Below, piece after piece: positions 18,348-26,831 of a stretch of 33,283 nucleotides of DNA. The position numbers were made by a program, and so were the translations under genes. Where the stretch lies: assembly GCA_031290155.1 (NCBI GenBank), contig JAITOB010000009.1, forward strand, positions 1 to 33,283, read 5' to 3'. Source of the DNA: Endomicrobium sp. GTDB lineage: Bacteria; Elusimicrobiota; Endomicrobiia; Endomicrobiales; Endomicrobiaceae. The notes below the pieces were generated by a model. That model had not been told where the DNA came from. It searched no databases and worked only from the letters and a program-made list of their open reading frames with translations. Each line of letters opens with the position of its first letter. The first letter of the stretch is position 1.

Positions 18348-19376
18348 ATGTTCAACTATATTTTGGGATTATTTTCAAACGATATGGGAATAGATCTTGG
18401 AACATCTTCTGTTCTTGTTTTTATTAAAGGGAAGGATATAGTTTTAAGAGAACCTTCTGTGGTAGCTATGGAGTGCAACACTAAGTGTGTTTTAGCCGTA
18501 GGAATAGAAGCAAAAAAAATGCTTGGTAAAACGCCTTCAAATATTATTGCAATAAGACCTTTAAGAAACGGCGTTATTGCAGATTTTGAAGCAACTGAAA
18601 AAATGATAAGGTACTTTATAAAAAAAGTTCATAATAAAAAAACACTCGTGCATCCTAGAGTTGTTATAGGTATTCCTTCTGGAATTACTGAAGTTGAAAG
18701 AAGGGCTGTGAGGGAATCTGCAGAACAGGCTGGAGCCAGAGAGGTTTATCTTATAGACGAACCCATGGCGGCTGCAATTGGCGCAGGCATTCCAATTCAA
18801 GAACCCAGGGGGAGTATGATAGTTGATATAGGAGGAGGCACGACTGAAGTCGCTGTTATATCCTTAGGCGGAATGGTTGTTGCAAAGTCGCTTGATGTTG
18901 CAGGCGATAAATTAGATGAAGCTGCGGTCCACTATTTTAGGCGCAAGTATAATCTCGCTATAGGTGAGAATACTGCTGAAGAAGTCAAAATGAAAATGGG
19001 GTCTGCTTTTCCTCTTGAAAAAGAACTGTCTATGAATGTAAAAGGCAGAGACTTGCTGACCGGTCTTCCTAAAACGATTAATATTACGTCAGAAGAAATA
19101 AGGATTGCATTATCAGAGCCTATAGATAAAATAATAGGAGCTGTAAAAAACGTTCTTGAAGAAACTCCTGCAGAGCTTGCCGCAGATCTAGTAGATCAGG
19201 GTATAATATTAAGCGGGGGAGGATCTCTTATCAAAGGTCTTCCTGAACTCTTGGCACAGGAAACAGAACTTCCCGTTAATCGTGCAGATGATCCGCTTAC
19301 CTGCGTTGCAAAGGGTACGGGCGTATATTTGGAAGAATTAGACAAATATCAAAATTCTAGAAAAATAAATATATAA
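18348..19376 (+). CDS. mreB: Rod-shape protein MreB
   Basis: Actin-like filament that positions elongation machinery under the inner membrane. The 342 residues carry phosphate 1 [26 protein letters not shown], and phosphate 2 [16 protein letters not shown] (near residue 160), plus the adenine motif [14 protein letters not shown] near 290. TTTTGAGG lies 6 bases before the ATG. It opens an mreB-mreC-mreD-mrdA-rodA cluster with gaps of only a few bases for the first four genes. Confidence 0.97.
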   Translation: MFNYILGLFSNDMGIDLGTSSVLVFIKGKDIVLREPSVVAMECNTKCVLAVGIEAKKMLGKTPSNIIAIRPLRNGVIADFEATEKMIRYFIKKVHNKKTLVHPRVVIGIPSGITEVERRAVRESAEQAGAREVYLIDEPMAAAIGAGIPIQEPRGSMIVDIGGGTTEVAVISLGGMVVAKSLDVAGDKLDEAAVHYFRRKYNLAIGENTAEEVKMKMGSAFPLEKELSMNVKGRDLLTGLPKTINITSEEIRIALSEPIDKIIGAVKNVLEETPAELAADLVDQGIILSGGGSLIKGLPELLAQETELPVNRADDPLTCVAKGTGVYLEELDKYQNSRKINI

Positions 19377-19384
19377 ATCCGTAT

Positions 19385-20251
19385 ATGTTTATTTTGCGCG
19401 GATCGGGTTTTTATAAAATGTATCGGCATCAAAAATCAAAGTATGGAAACATAATCTTTGTAGTTTTACTTCTTCTTGGTTTTTCTTTTATAATCTTCAG
19501 GTTCACTTATCCGTTAAAGCTTGTAAAAACTCTCATTTATTATAGTGTTTATCCAAATATAAACACGGCAGACTATATTTTTTGTTCTGTTGGCGATTTT
19601 GCCGATAACATTAAATCAACTATTTACGTACGTCAGGAAAATATTGCATACAAGCAAAAAAATCAGGAACTTACGGATAAACTCCGTAATTATGATGCAA
19701 TATTTAAAGAGTATGATGATTTATCAAAATTTTTAAAATTTAACAAAATAAAAAATACCGTATCTGTTTTCGCTAGGATCTCTGTTAGAGAACCAAATGA
19801 ATGGTATCAATGGTTTATAATAGACAAGGGTGAAAAAGACGGTTTATATAATGAGCTTCCAGTAGTAATGTTTAACAAAAAAAACGGTACTTTGTGTTCC
19901 GTGGGGAAAATAGTAGAAACATATAAAACCTCGTCTAAAGTTGTTATGATAACAAACTCAATTTATACGCTGCCTGTTGAAATTAAAAATAAAGATATTA
20001 TTTGCCTTGCCGAAGGATTTAATTCGGATTTATTAAGAATTAAATATATCCCGTATGGAGCTGACGTTAAACCTGGCGATGAAATTGTCGTAAGCGCACT
20101 AAGCGCGGTTTTTCAAAAAGGTATACCCGTAGGTATTGTTGTTAATGTATCGGAAGATGAATCCACGGATTTTAAAACTGCTACGGCTGAAGTTTTTTTT
20201 GAAAAAGATACTATTTGCCAAGCGATTATTCTTATTCCTCAGGCGGAATAA
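19385..20251 (+). CDS. mreC: Rod-shape protein MreC
   Basis: Periplasmic scaffold linking MreB to the PBP2-RodA synthase. The 288 residues have one N-terminal membrane segment (IIFVVLLLLGFSFIIFRF near residues 21-38), a short coiled coil (residues about 80-115, with KQKNQELTDKLRNYDAIFKE), and a C-terminal beta domain. In-frame ATGs at 19385 and 19418 are both possible; neither has a strong ribosome binding site. Its stop is 2 bases before the mreD ATG. Confidence 0.9.
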   Translation: MFILRGSGFYKMYRHQKSKYGNIIFVVLLLLGFSFIIFRFTYPLKLVKTLIYYSVYPNINTADYIFCSVGDFADNIKSTIYVRQENIAYKQKNQELTDKLRNYDAIFKEYDDLSKFLKFNKIKNTVSVFARISVREPNEWYQWFIIDKGEKDGLYNELPVVMFNKKNGTLCSVGKIVETYKTSSKVVMITNSIYTLPVEIKNKDIICLAEGFNSDLLRIKYIPYGADVKPGDEIVVSALSAVFQKGIPVGIVVNVSEDESTDFKTATAEVFFEKDTICQAIILIPQAE

Positions 20252-20253
20252 AA

Positions 20254-20739
20254 ATGAAAAATGTAATTTTCTATATTATTCTTTATATCGGTTTATGTCT
20301 GCTTCAATTTTTTTTTGGTAAATATATAAATATATATGGCATTTTTCCAAATTTTATATTAATAGTTATAGTATATCTTGGTCTTTCAAAAGGAATAATA
20401 GACGCAGAGTTAACGGGTTTTTTATTTGGTTTAACTTGGGATGTTTTTTCAAGCGAAGTTTTCGGCGTGACAGCCGTAATGTTTACAGTTATAGGATATT
20501 TTGCCGGCAGGATACACAGAAATTTTAACAGAGAGAAAGTTTTTACACAGTTTGTAATTGTATTTTTTGCAAGTATTATTTACTGTTTAGGAGCAAATTT
20601 ATTTTATTTTATTTTTACAGATAATAGGAATTATGCGGTTTCTTTTATCGCTAAGCCGGGTTTTGTCAATATTATTGTTACAGTATTTGCTGCTCCGGTA
20701 GTATTTTATATATTAGACCGCATTAGGCGGTACGCATAA
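20254..20739 (+). CDS. mreD: Rod-shape protein MreD
   Basis: Inner-membrane partner of MreC. I choose ATG 20254 (161 residues) because AGGCGGA sits 7 bases upstream and a longer in-frame start adds polar residues. The protein has about five hydrophobic segments, the first at FYIILYIGLCLLQFFF. The motif GLTWDVFSSEVFGVTA (about residues 64-79) is the conserved DxxSxxxxG-type signature of MreD. mrdA starts directly after its stop. Confidence 0.87.
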   Translation: MKNVIFYIILYIGLCLLQFFFGKYINIYGIFPNFILIVIVYLGLSKGIIDAELTGFLFGLTWDVFSSEVFGVTAVMFTVIGYFAGRIHRNFNREKVFTQFVIVFFASIIYCLGANLFYFIFTDNRNYAVSFIAKPGFVNIIVTVFAAPVVFYILDRIRRYA

Positions 20740-22506
20740 ATGGTTTGGCAAAGAGAAGATAAATTTGCTTATGAAACTTTTCTAAAAAAACATAATATTA
20801 TTTTTGTGTTTTGTATATTCTTGTTTATTTGTCTTTCAATACGTCTATTCTATTTGCAGATTATTAACGGTAACAGGTATAGAAGAATTTCAGAACAGCA
20901 AAGACTGCACAATACGTATGAACATGCGCCGAGAGGAATCATTTATTCTGCAGACAACGTGGCGCTTGTGGAAAATAAATTTAATTATACTGCCTTATTT
21001 TATCATTTAGAAAGAGAACAAACTTCGTTAACCGACAGCATAAAAGAACTTAATAAAATTTTAGGAAGAGATATAAGACCTGCACAAGTATGCAGATACA
21101 GCGGGGTTGTAAAACTTTCAGACAATCTTACTACGGAAGAGATGTTTAAGATACAAGAAAAAAAACTGAATTTAAAAGGTATTAAAGTTGTTAAAGAAGT
21201 GCATAGGGTATATTATTATCCGGAAGCTTTAAGCCATATAACAGGTTATACAGGCGAGATAAGAATTGAAGAGCTGTTAGATAACGAATATAAAATAGGC
21301 GATTATGTCGGCAGAGGAGGCATAGAGCAGTTTTACGATAAATATTTAAAAGGGCAAGATGGAGGATGGCAGGTTGAAGTAAATGCAAAAGGGCATCATG
21401 TAAAAGCGTTTAAGTACGTTCCGCCGAAAATTGGAGCAAGCGTTTACTCAACAGTAGACTTAAAGCTACAAACAGCAGCTTATAACGCATTACAGAATAG
21501 TGATACCGGCAGAGGGGCGGTAGTAGTTCTTGATACAAGAACAGGTGCCGTAAAGGCGCTGGTTTCTTGTCCGGGTTTTGATACAAATACGGCGGGCACA
21601 AAAGATTTCAGTAAATATTTAAAAGATAAAAAACTTCCGCTTTTTAACAGAACGCTCCAAGCTCTTTATCCCCCCGGTTCTATATTTAAAGTAGTAACGC
21701 TTACCGCTGCTTTAGAGCTTTTAAATATTGATTACAGACAAACAGTACGGTGTACAGGCAGTTTTGAACTTGGCGATAGACGCTATTCTTGCTGGTACAA
21801 ACCGGGACACGACGTATTAAATCTTATTTCTGCAACAGCGCAGTCGTGTAATATTTATTTTTATCAGTTAGGTCTTAAAGTGGGAGTAAAAAATCTTGAG
21901 AAATATGCGAAGAAATTTTATTTTGGACAAAAAACAGGTATAGATTTGCCTAATGAAAAGAGAGGATTTATTCCTAGTCCTCAGTGGAAAAAGCTGAAAA
22001 TGAAAATGTCGTGGCTTCAGGGCGATACAGTTATATTTTCAATAGGGCAAGGTGCTCTTTGTACGACGCCTCTTCAAATGGCATATATGATGTCTGCTGT
22101 TGCAAACAAAGGTATATGCTGTAAGCCATACATTGTTAATAGAATTGAAGACTTTAATGGTAATGAAATATACAAACATAAAATAAAGTTTGGAGAGCAG
22201 ATAAATTTATCTGATAGGACGTGGAAAGTGATGCATAAAGCGCTTGTAGAGGTTGTTGAAAATGGCACAGGAAAGAGAATCAAAATACCTGCTGTTAAAA
22301 TTGCCGGTAAAACTGGAACGGCACAAAACCCGCAAGGAGAAGGACACGCTTGGTTTATTTCTTATGCGCCTGCAGATAATCCTGAAATTGCAATGGCAGT
22401 TATTGTTGAAAATGGCGGCGGGGGCGGATTAAATGCTGTTCCTATAGGCAGAAAAATCTACGAAGCATATTTTAATATAGAACCGGAAAATAAGAAGCAA
22501 AAATAA
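20740..22506 (+). CDS. mrdA: Penicillin-binding protein 2, class B transpeptidase
   Basis: Cross-links peptidoglycan during rod elongation. The 588 residues start with a single membrane anchor (IIFVFCIFLFICLSIRLFYL, about residues 19-38). The pedestal domain includes the RGIIYSADNVALVENKF block. The transpeptidase domain has SIFK (Ser314-Lys317), SCN (369-371) and KTG (524-526), all intact. It follows mreD without spacing. The last codons form the left arm of a long AT-rich hairpin (22488-22530). Confidence 0.97.
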   Translation: MVWQREDKFAYETFLKKHNIIFVFCIFLFICLSIRLFYLQIINGNRYRRISEQQRLHNTYEHAPRGIIYSADNVALVENKFNYTALFYHLEREQTSLTDSIKELNKILGRDIRPAQVCRYSGVVKLSDNLTTEEMFKIQEKKLNLKGIKVVKEVHRVYYYPEALSHITGYTGEIRIEELLDNEYKIGDYVGRGGIEQFYDKYLKGQDGGWQVEVNAKGHHVKAFKYVPPKIGASVYSTVDLKLQTAAYNALQNSDTGRGAVVVLDTRTGAVKALVSCPGFDTNTAGTKDFSKYLKDKKLPLFNRTLQALYPPGSIFKVVTLTAALELLNIDYRQTVRCTGSFELGDRRYSCWYKPGHDVLNLISATAQSCNIYFYQLGLKVGVKNLEKYAKKFYFGQKTGIDLPNEKRGFIPSPQWKKLKMKMSWLQGDTVIFSIGQGALCTTPLQMAYMMSAVANKGICCKPYIVNRIEDFNGNEIYKHKIKFGEQINLSDRTWKVMHKALVEVVENGTGKRIKIPAVKIAGKTGTAQNPQGEGHAWFISYAPADNPEIAMAVIVENGGGGGLNAVPIGRKIYEAYFNIEPENKKQK

Positions 22507-22530
22507 ATAATTTATTTTTGCTTCTTATTT
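22488..22530 (+). terminator. Perfect 20-bp AT-rich hairpin over the mrdA stop
   Basis: The arms 22488-22507 and 22511-22530 are perfect reverse complements with a 3-base loop (22508-22510), so this is a long stem with only six GC pairs. It covers the last codons and stop of mrdA. The right arm ends in a T-rich ATTT, but no further long T tract follows. It may end transcription, stabilise the upstream mRNA, or be a mobile-element trace. Confidence 0.5.
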
Positions 22531-22678
22531 GTTCCAGTTTGCTTCCAATAGCGTTGAGAAAATAATATTTTATAATAAGCGTACAAGTTTTTTAAAGCGG
22601 CAAATTTAAAGATTGTCAATTATATTTAAAATTTCTGTTTGCTGGACAAATTAAAATTTGTGATGTGAAACTAACATA

Positions 22679-24025
22679 ATGATTAAAGAAAAACTTTTAT
22701 TTCAGCGTATAATTTCTAATATAGACGGCGGTCTTATTTTTGCCGTTGCAGTTTTACTGTTTATAAGTTTTATTACAATATATTCTGCAGGCGTTAATTA
22801 CAGGACGTCGTTTAGATATATTTCAGTTCAGTCTATAGCATTAGGGATAGGATTTATAGCGTTTATTATTCTTACTAGTTTTAATTACCAATATTATAAA
22901 CATCTCTATAAATTTATTTATGTTTTGTCGGTCGGTCTTTTAATTTCAGTTTTGATTTTTGGTTCTGTAAAAAGAGGAACAAGAGGCTGGTTTGATTTTG
23001 GATTCATTTCTTTTCAGCCTGTAGAAATTGCAAAAGTAATGTTTATTTTGGTGCTTGCTTCTATTCTTGACAAAAAAGAAAAAGAAATAAGAAAAATTTC
23101 GTTTTTAATTCCTGTATTTTTAACGCTTGCAGGTCATTCGTTACTTATAATGATGCAGCCTGATTTTTCTTCAACACTGTCATATTTTCCTGTAACTTTA
23201 GCTCTTCTTTTTATAGCGGGCGTTGAACCTTTTTATTTGTTTTGTATAATAGTCTCATGTTTTCTTGCCGTAGGCATACCGCTTGCAGAAACTTTTTTTA
23301 ATATGCAGACGCAGTTTTTGCAAAGTGGCACGTGTATAACGAATTTTATGCCTTCTTTTAAAAACGGTTTGACAGGCATTTATATTATTGCGTCAGTATT
23401 GTTATTTATAATGGCTTGCTGGCGGTTTTTATGGAGATTGAGGATTAGGATACCTGTTATTTATCCTGTTATATTGTGTATCTCTATATTGCTGGGCTGT
23501 GCAGCGGCTGTTCCTGTAGAAAAATCTTTAAAAGATTATCAAAGAAAAAGATTGTTAGTATTTTTAAATCCAAAATTTGACCCAAGAGGTTCGGGTTATA
23601 ATATAATACAGTCTAAAATAGCTATAGGATCAGGAAAACTTACTGGTAAAGGTTTTAGAAAAGGTACGCAGACTCAGCTTGGATTTCTGCCTGAACAACA
23701 TACGGATTTCATTTTTTCAGTCATAGGGGAAGAAGGCGGCTGGATTACGGCGCAGCTCACGCTTTTGTTTTATTGTTTTTTTATATGGCGGTCTCTTGTA
23801 ATAGCAAGAGAAGCCCGGGATAGATACGGGTCTTTTATCGCAACAGGGCTTGCCGCTATGTTTACATTTTATGCTGTAATAAACATAGGTATGGTTATGG
23901 GTATGATGCCTGTAACGGGTATGCCGTTACTTCTTCTTTCTTATGGAGGTTCTTCAGTTTTCTCGTCGCTGTGCGCCGTTGGTATTTTGTGTTCGGTTAA
24001 TATTAGAAGATACATCTATTATTAA
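22679..24025 (+). CDS. rodA: Peptidoglycan polymerase RodA (SEDS family)
   Basis: SEDS glycosyltransferase that works with PBP2 in rod elongation. The 448 residues are somewhat longer than usual, with about ten hydrophobic segments. The conserved motifs are RGTRGWFDFG, FQPVEIAKVMFIL, MMQPDFSSTL, NPKFDPRGSGYNIIQSKIAI, GKGFRKGTQTQLGFLPEQ and HTDFIFSVIGEEGG, whose Asp is the catalytic residue. GMPLLLLSYGGSSV closes it. A hydrophilic stretch of about 20 residues near 215-235 looks like an insertion. It lies 172 bases after mrdA, past the hairpin. Confidence 0.94.
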   Translation: MIKEKLLFQRIISNIDGGLIFAVAVLLFISFITIYSAGVNYRTSFRYISVQSIALGIGFIAFIILTSFNYQYYKHLYKFIYVLSVGLLISVLIFGSVKRGTRGWFDFGFISFQPVEIAKVMFILVLASILDKKEKEIRKISFLIPVFLTLAGHSLLIMMQPDFSSTLSYFPVTLALLFIAGVEPFYLFCIIVSCFLAVGIPLAETFFNMQTQFLQSGTCITNFMPSFKNGLTGIYIIASVLLFIMACWRFLWRLRIRIPVIYPVILCISILLGCAAAVPVEKSLKDYQRKRLLVFLNPKFDPRGSGYNIIQSKIAIGSGKLTGKGFRKGTQTQLGFLPEQHTDFIFSVIGEEGGWITAQLTLLFYCFFIWRSLVIAREARDRYGSFIATGLAAMFTFYAVINIGMVMGMMPVTGMPLLLLSYGGSSVFSSLCAVGILCSVNIRRYIYY

Positions 24026-24156
24026 TATACGGTCGATATAAATATTTAAAGAAAATTAAATGTGTTAATTATTTTAAGTTATCCGTCTCAATTGTTCAAA
24101 AAATATTTACAGATAGAATTTTAAGATGCCATATATACAGAAAACAATATATAGAT

Positions 24157-24185
24157 TTGCAAAAATGTATTAAAATATATAAAAT
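24157..24185 (+). promoter_or_regulatory. Promoter candidate for the small lipoprotein gene
   Basis: TTGCAA at 24157-24162 and TAAAAT at 24180-24185 are 17 bases apart, matching four and five of six consensus positions. They precede the 24224 gene by about 38 bases, with a strong AAAAGGAG ribosome binding site between. The gene thus forms its own transcription unit with the terminator at 24483. Confidence 0.5.
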
Positions 24186-24223
24186 TACTATACGGCGTTA
24201 ATTAAATAAAAGGAGAAGTAAAG

Positions 24224-24412
24224 ATGAAGAAATTTGTGTTGTTTGCAGCATTTGTAGCAGTATTAGGACTGGGTTTTGCAGCTTGCGGAACTAAACCGAA
24301 AGCCCCTAAAGAAGCGGCTGTTGAAGAAGAAGCTGCGGAAATAACAGAAACTGCGCCTTCAACTTCAGCAGGTGAAGATACAACCACAGCTGAAAATTCC
24401 GCAACAAAGTAA
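24224..24412 (+). CDS. Small acidic lipoprotein, function unknown
   Basis: The 62-residue product has a signal peptide MKKFVLFAAFVAVLGLGFAAC with the lipobox FAAC at about residues 18-21 (Cys21; the -3 position is Phe, a mild departure from the usual Leu). The rest is a soluble tail rich in A, E, T and S (KPKAPKEAAVEEEAAEIT). It should be lipid-anchored in a membrane. A strong AAAAGGAG ribosome binding site precedes it. Its own promoter and terminator suggest an independently and possibly highly expressed gene. I recognise no domain. Confidence 0.75.
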   Translation: MKKFVLFAAFVAVLGLGFAACGTKPKAPKEAAVEEEAAEITETAPSTSAGEDTTTAENSATK

Positions 24413-24482
24413 TTTAGGTTTCTGGTTTTGTTTAGAACTATGAGCATGGGCCCGGTAAAATTAAAATAGTTGAATGTTTTGT

Positions 24483-24529
24483 CAGCCGCCTTCACAGTAC
24501 GTATATTATGAAGGCGGCTGGTTTTGTTT
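24483..24529 (+). terminator. Rho-independent terminator after the lipoprotein gene
   Basis: Arms CAGCCGCCTTCA (24483-24494) and TGAAGGCGGCTG (24509-24520) form a perfect 12-bp GC-rich stem with a 14-base loop, followed by GTTTTGTTT. It is the clearest terminator in the window. Confidence 0.9.
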
Positions 24530-24544
24530 ATATGACTTAAATAT

Positions 24545-24577
24545 AAAAAGAACTGTCTCAAGAAAACAGTTCTTTTT
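24545..24577. terminator. Bidirectional terminator between convergent genes
   Basis: AAAAAGAACTGT (24545-24556) pairs perfectly with ACAGTTCTTTTT (24566-24577) around a 9-base loop. The A-rich left flank and T-rich right flank allow termination on both strands, so it can end the minus-strand porin transcript and back up the lipoprotein terminator. Confidence 0.75.
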
Positions 24578-24679
24578 ATAAAAAACTTATAGTAAAGTAC
24601 TTTATTCTGTTTAATATTTTCCAAAACATCCCTGATTAAAAATTCAGCAGATAAATAAACAAAAATAAATTTACAAAAA

Positions 24680-25852
24680 CTAAAAATCAAATCGAGTCCT
24701 TATCCCATAAATAATTATATTATCTCCGTTTGTATTTCCATTTCCACCTAGAGGATTTACAAAATACTGTACAGCCGGAGTAACAGCAATATACTCATTT
24801 AATACTAATTTGTAATAAAGTTCTAATTGTGTCTCAGCTTTATTTTTATAATTATTGGCACATTTTCTGCATTCGTCGGAGCCATACATCCGTCCTAAAG
24901 CAAAGCCGATTACGTCATTTGTTCTTACCGAACAAAAATCTTTCAGCTGAACGCCGATACTCCATGATAATGAAACGGTTTGTTTGATGTTTTCATAGTT
25001 AGTACTGCTGATGGCAACGCTCGAGATACCGTCTGAAGGATTTTTGTATCCAAATCTGCCAAACGCGCCGATTTTTTCATTTATTTCCTGGTCTGCGCTT
25101 AGTCCTGCGCCATAAGTTCCGGATTTATCTTTCAAATCTTTAAAAGAGTAGCGGTCATTATTGCTAGTCCATACGTATACTCTGCAATTTCCTTTTTCGC
25201 AAGGTTTGTAAGTAGCTTGTAAAATATTTATGCCCTTCGCGTCAAAGTGATTAAGCCGTGTAGCAAAATATGCATAATCAACGTCAAGCTTATCAGTCAC
25301 AGCATAATTTAATCTTATTGCAATGGCTTGTCCGGTTTTTTCTATTAATTCATCTGCTGCAAAAGATTTTGTTATAAATTGTGACGTTCCGCCGCCGGCA
25401 TATTGATTTTTAGCAAAATATGACCCTAAGCTCAACTTACCGAAATTTATAGTAAATTTATTATCAAGAAAAGATTGTTGATAGAACAATTGAGTAAGTT
25501 TTGTATGGACGTAACCCTCAGGCGTGATGGTTTCATCAGCGTCGGCATTGACTGTCGCGTATGTTATTAATTCTCTGGCTATGCCTTTACCTGCGCCGCC
25601 TTTAAAACGAGCTGTGATCCTTCCATTATTTTCAAATTCTTTTGTTATGCTTAAATCCAGCGAGTATGATGCGTTGTTTTCGCCGTTATTATCGTTTTGC
25701 GTAACATTTAATTTCGGCGTACCGGCTAAAATGAATGTACCGCCTCCTGAAAATTTTAATCCTAATTGATCGGCTAGACTGTCTGCTGCAAATACTACTC
25801 TTGTTATACTCGCAATAACTAATGCGGCTATTAAAACTGTCACTTTCCTGTT
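24680..25852 (-). CDS. OprB-family outer-membrane porin
   Basis: Predicted outer-membrane beta-barrel for sugar or small-solute uptake. The barrel shows OprB-like features: FTINFGKLSLGSYFAKNQYA, then SQFITKSFAAD; near the end RTNDVIGFALGRMYGS, ETQLELYYKLVLNEYIAVTP and VQYFVNPLGG, ending in Phe, as outer-membrane proteins do. The signal peptide VTVLIAALVIASITRVVFAAD lacks a basic n-region if it starts at GTG 25843. Reading three codons upstream gives the start ATA 25852 followed by N-R-K, and GGAGG stands 4 bases before it, so I place the start there; no ATG exists in frame before a stop. OprB-family identity is inferred from motifs only. Confidence 0.8.
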   Translation of the reverse strand, partial: NRKVTVLIAALVIASITRVVFAADSLADQLGLKFSGGGTFILAGTPKLNVTQNDNNGENNASYSLDLSITKEFENNGRITARFKGGAGKGIARELITYATVNADADETITPEGYVHTKLTQLFYQQSFLDNKFTINFGKLSLGSYFAKNQYAGGGTSQFITKSFAADELIEKTGQAIAIRLNYAVTDKLDVDYAYFATRLNHFDAKGINILQATYKPCEKGNCRVYVWTSNNDRYSFKDLKDKSGTYGAGLSADQEINEKIGAFGRFGYKNPSDGISSVAISSTNYENIKQTVSLSWSIGVQLKDFCSVRTNDVIGFALGRMYGSDECRKCANNYKNKAETQLELYYKLVLNEYIAVTPAVQYFVNPLGGNGNTNGDNIIIYGIRTRFDF

Positions 25853-25859
25853 TATATTG

Positions 25860-25960
25860 CCTCCATTGTTCTATCTGTTTCTGGTATTGTTTCAAGAGCT
25901 TCTCTTGTCGGATTTTCTGAACGGTCGCATCCAATCCCTTGTTTTTCCGGGTTCTAATTG
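25860..25960 (-). pseudogene. Short ORF relic, basic and glutamine-rich, unassigned
   Basis: On the minus strand a frame without stops runs through TIRTRKNKGLDATVQKIRQ and continues EKLLKQYQKQIEQWRQYK, entering the porin 5' end out of frame. A TAG stands just upstream in the same frame. The stretch looks helical and rich in Q and K. It resembles in general terms the C-terminal helices of phage minor capsid proteins, but I cannot establish that. Most likely a decayed gene remnant. Confidence 0.25.
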
Positions 25961-25991
25961 TCTAAATGTTGTAGCCCGATAGATAGTATAA

Positions 25992-26147
25992 CTAAAGCTC
26001 CTGTGTTTCATCTTCGCTCATACCGCCGTGTACGCATAGCGAAGACTCTCCTAAAAAATCATTCTCTTGCATCCACCCCCACTTGTTAGTCTTATTGTAA
26101 TAATACAAATTAATTGGCTTTATATCAATAGTAATTTCCAGCGACAT
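25992..26147 (-). pseudogene. 51-residue ORF relic upstream of the porin, unassigned
   Basis: An ATG at 26147 opens a 51-codon frame reading MSLEITIDIKPINLYYYN and ending in LCVHGGMSEDETQEL before TAG. It has no good ribosome binding site. A second frame just past the stop (YTIYRATTFRQLEPGKTRDW) stays open for about 35 codons, suggesting that one longer gene was broken by a frameshift. I recognise no family with confidence. Confidence 0.3.
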
Positions 26148-26797
26148 GCCTAATTAAAATTTAAGATATGCAAAAACAACACAATTTGTATTATTATTTT
26201 TAAAAATATTACTGTAAACATAAAGAAATTTAATATCTAATACATTAAATGAGGGCAAACAATGTTATAATTTTTTAATCTAAATCCGAATTTTTAGCGA
26301 AGCCAAAAATGTTGCAATAAATAAATACTTACGTTTTAAATCTCTAAAATAATAAATAATATTTTTATATTTGCTGAATTTATCTTATATTTAGACAATA
26401 ATATAACTTTAATTTAAGCATGTCAAACGAATTTATATTATGTCAAGGTATGATGTCAGAGAGCTGATTTTATATGCTTGTACAAAAAATTGTTTTAAAT
26501 TTTGTTAATTAAGAAATAATATAAGGTTATTTTATTGCATTTAAAATAATGTTAGATTGTAGTTTCTTAAAACTCTGAAAATAACGTAAATAACCCCAAA
26601 ATCTTAAAAGCCTTTTAAAGCTGTTTATTAATGAATTTTTTTAATAATTATTAAAAAAACAATAAATATTTAAAGAATAGCGTATAATACAAAAAAGCAG
26701 ATGCTAAATTAGACAGTATCCTTTTCGTGATTATATTTTAAACTGGATATATATCTTAAAGTGTAACAGCTATATAATATAATATGGCTGCAGATAT
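26148..26797. other. About 650 bases without recognisable genes
   Basis: Very AT-rich sequence with stops in all frames. I saw no DnaA-box cluster, tRNA or repeat array. Notable are a perfect palindrome at 26636-26659 and an isolated TATAAT at 26683-26688 without a good -35. It is likely decayed intergenic DNA between the porin and the trp relics. Confidence 0.5.
26636..26659. repeat. 24-bp perfect AT-only palindrome
   Basis: Seven T, then AATAATTATT, then seven A: a perfect self-complementary sequence in the gene-free region. It may be a weak bidirectional termination structure or chance in AT-rich DNA. Confidence 0.6.
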
Positions 26798-26825
26798 TTG
26801 ACTTCTGTTAATTTTATTTTACAAT
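26798..26825 (+). promoter_or_regulatory. Promoter candidate of the trp relic operon
   Basis: TTGACT at 26798-26803 and TACAAT at 26820-26825 are separated by 16 bases, each matching five of six sigma-70 consensus positions. It is the best promoter pair in the gene-free stretch and lies about 380 bases before the trpE start, leaving a long leader. Confidence 0.45.
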
Positions 26826-26831
26826 ATAGCA

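Noticed and set aside
26148-26797. Replication origin in the AT-rich stretch
   Set aside because: No DnaA-box cluster and no dnaA/dnaN-type neighbours; only low GC and one palindrome.
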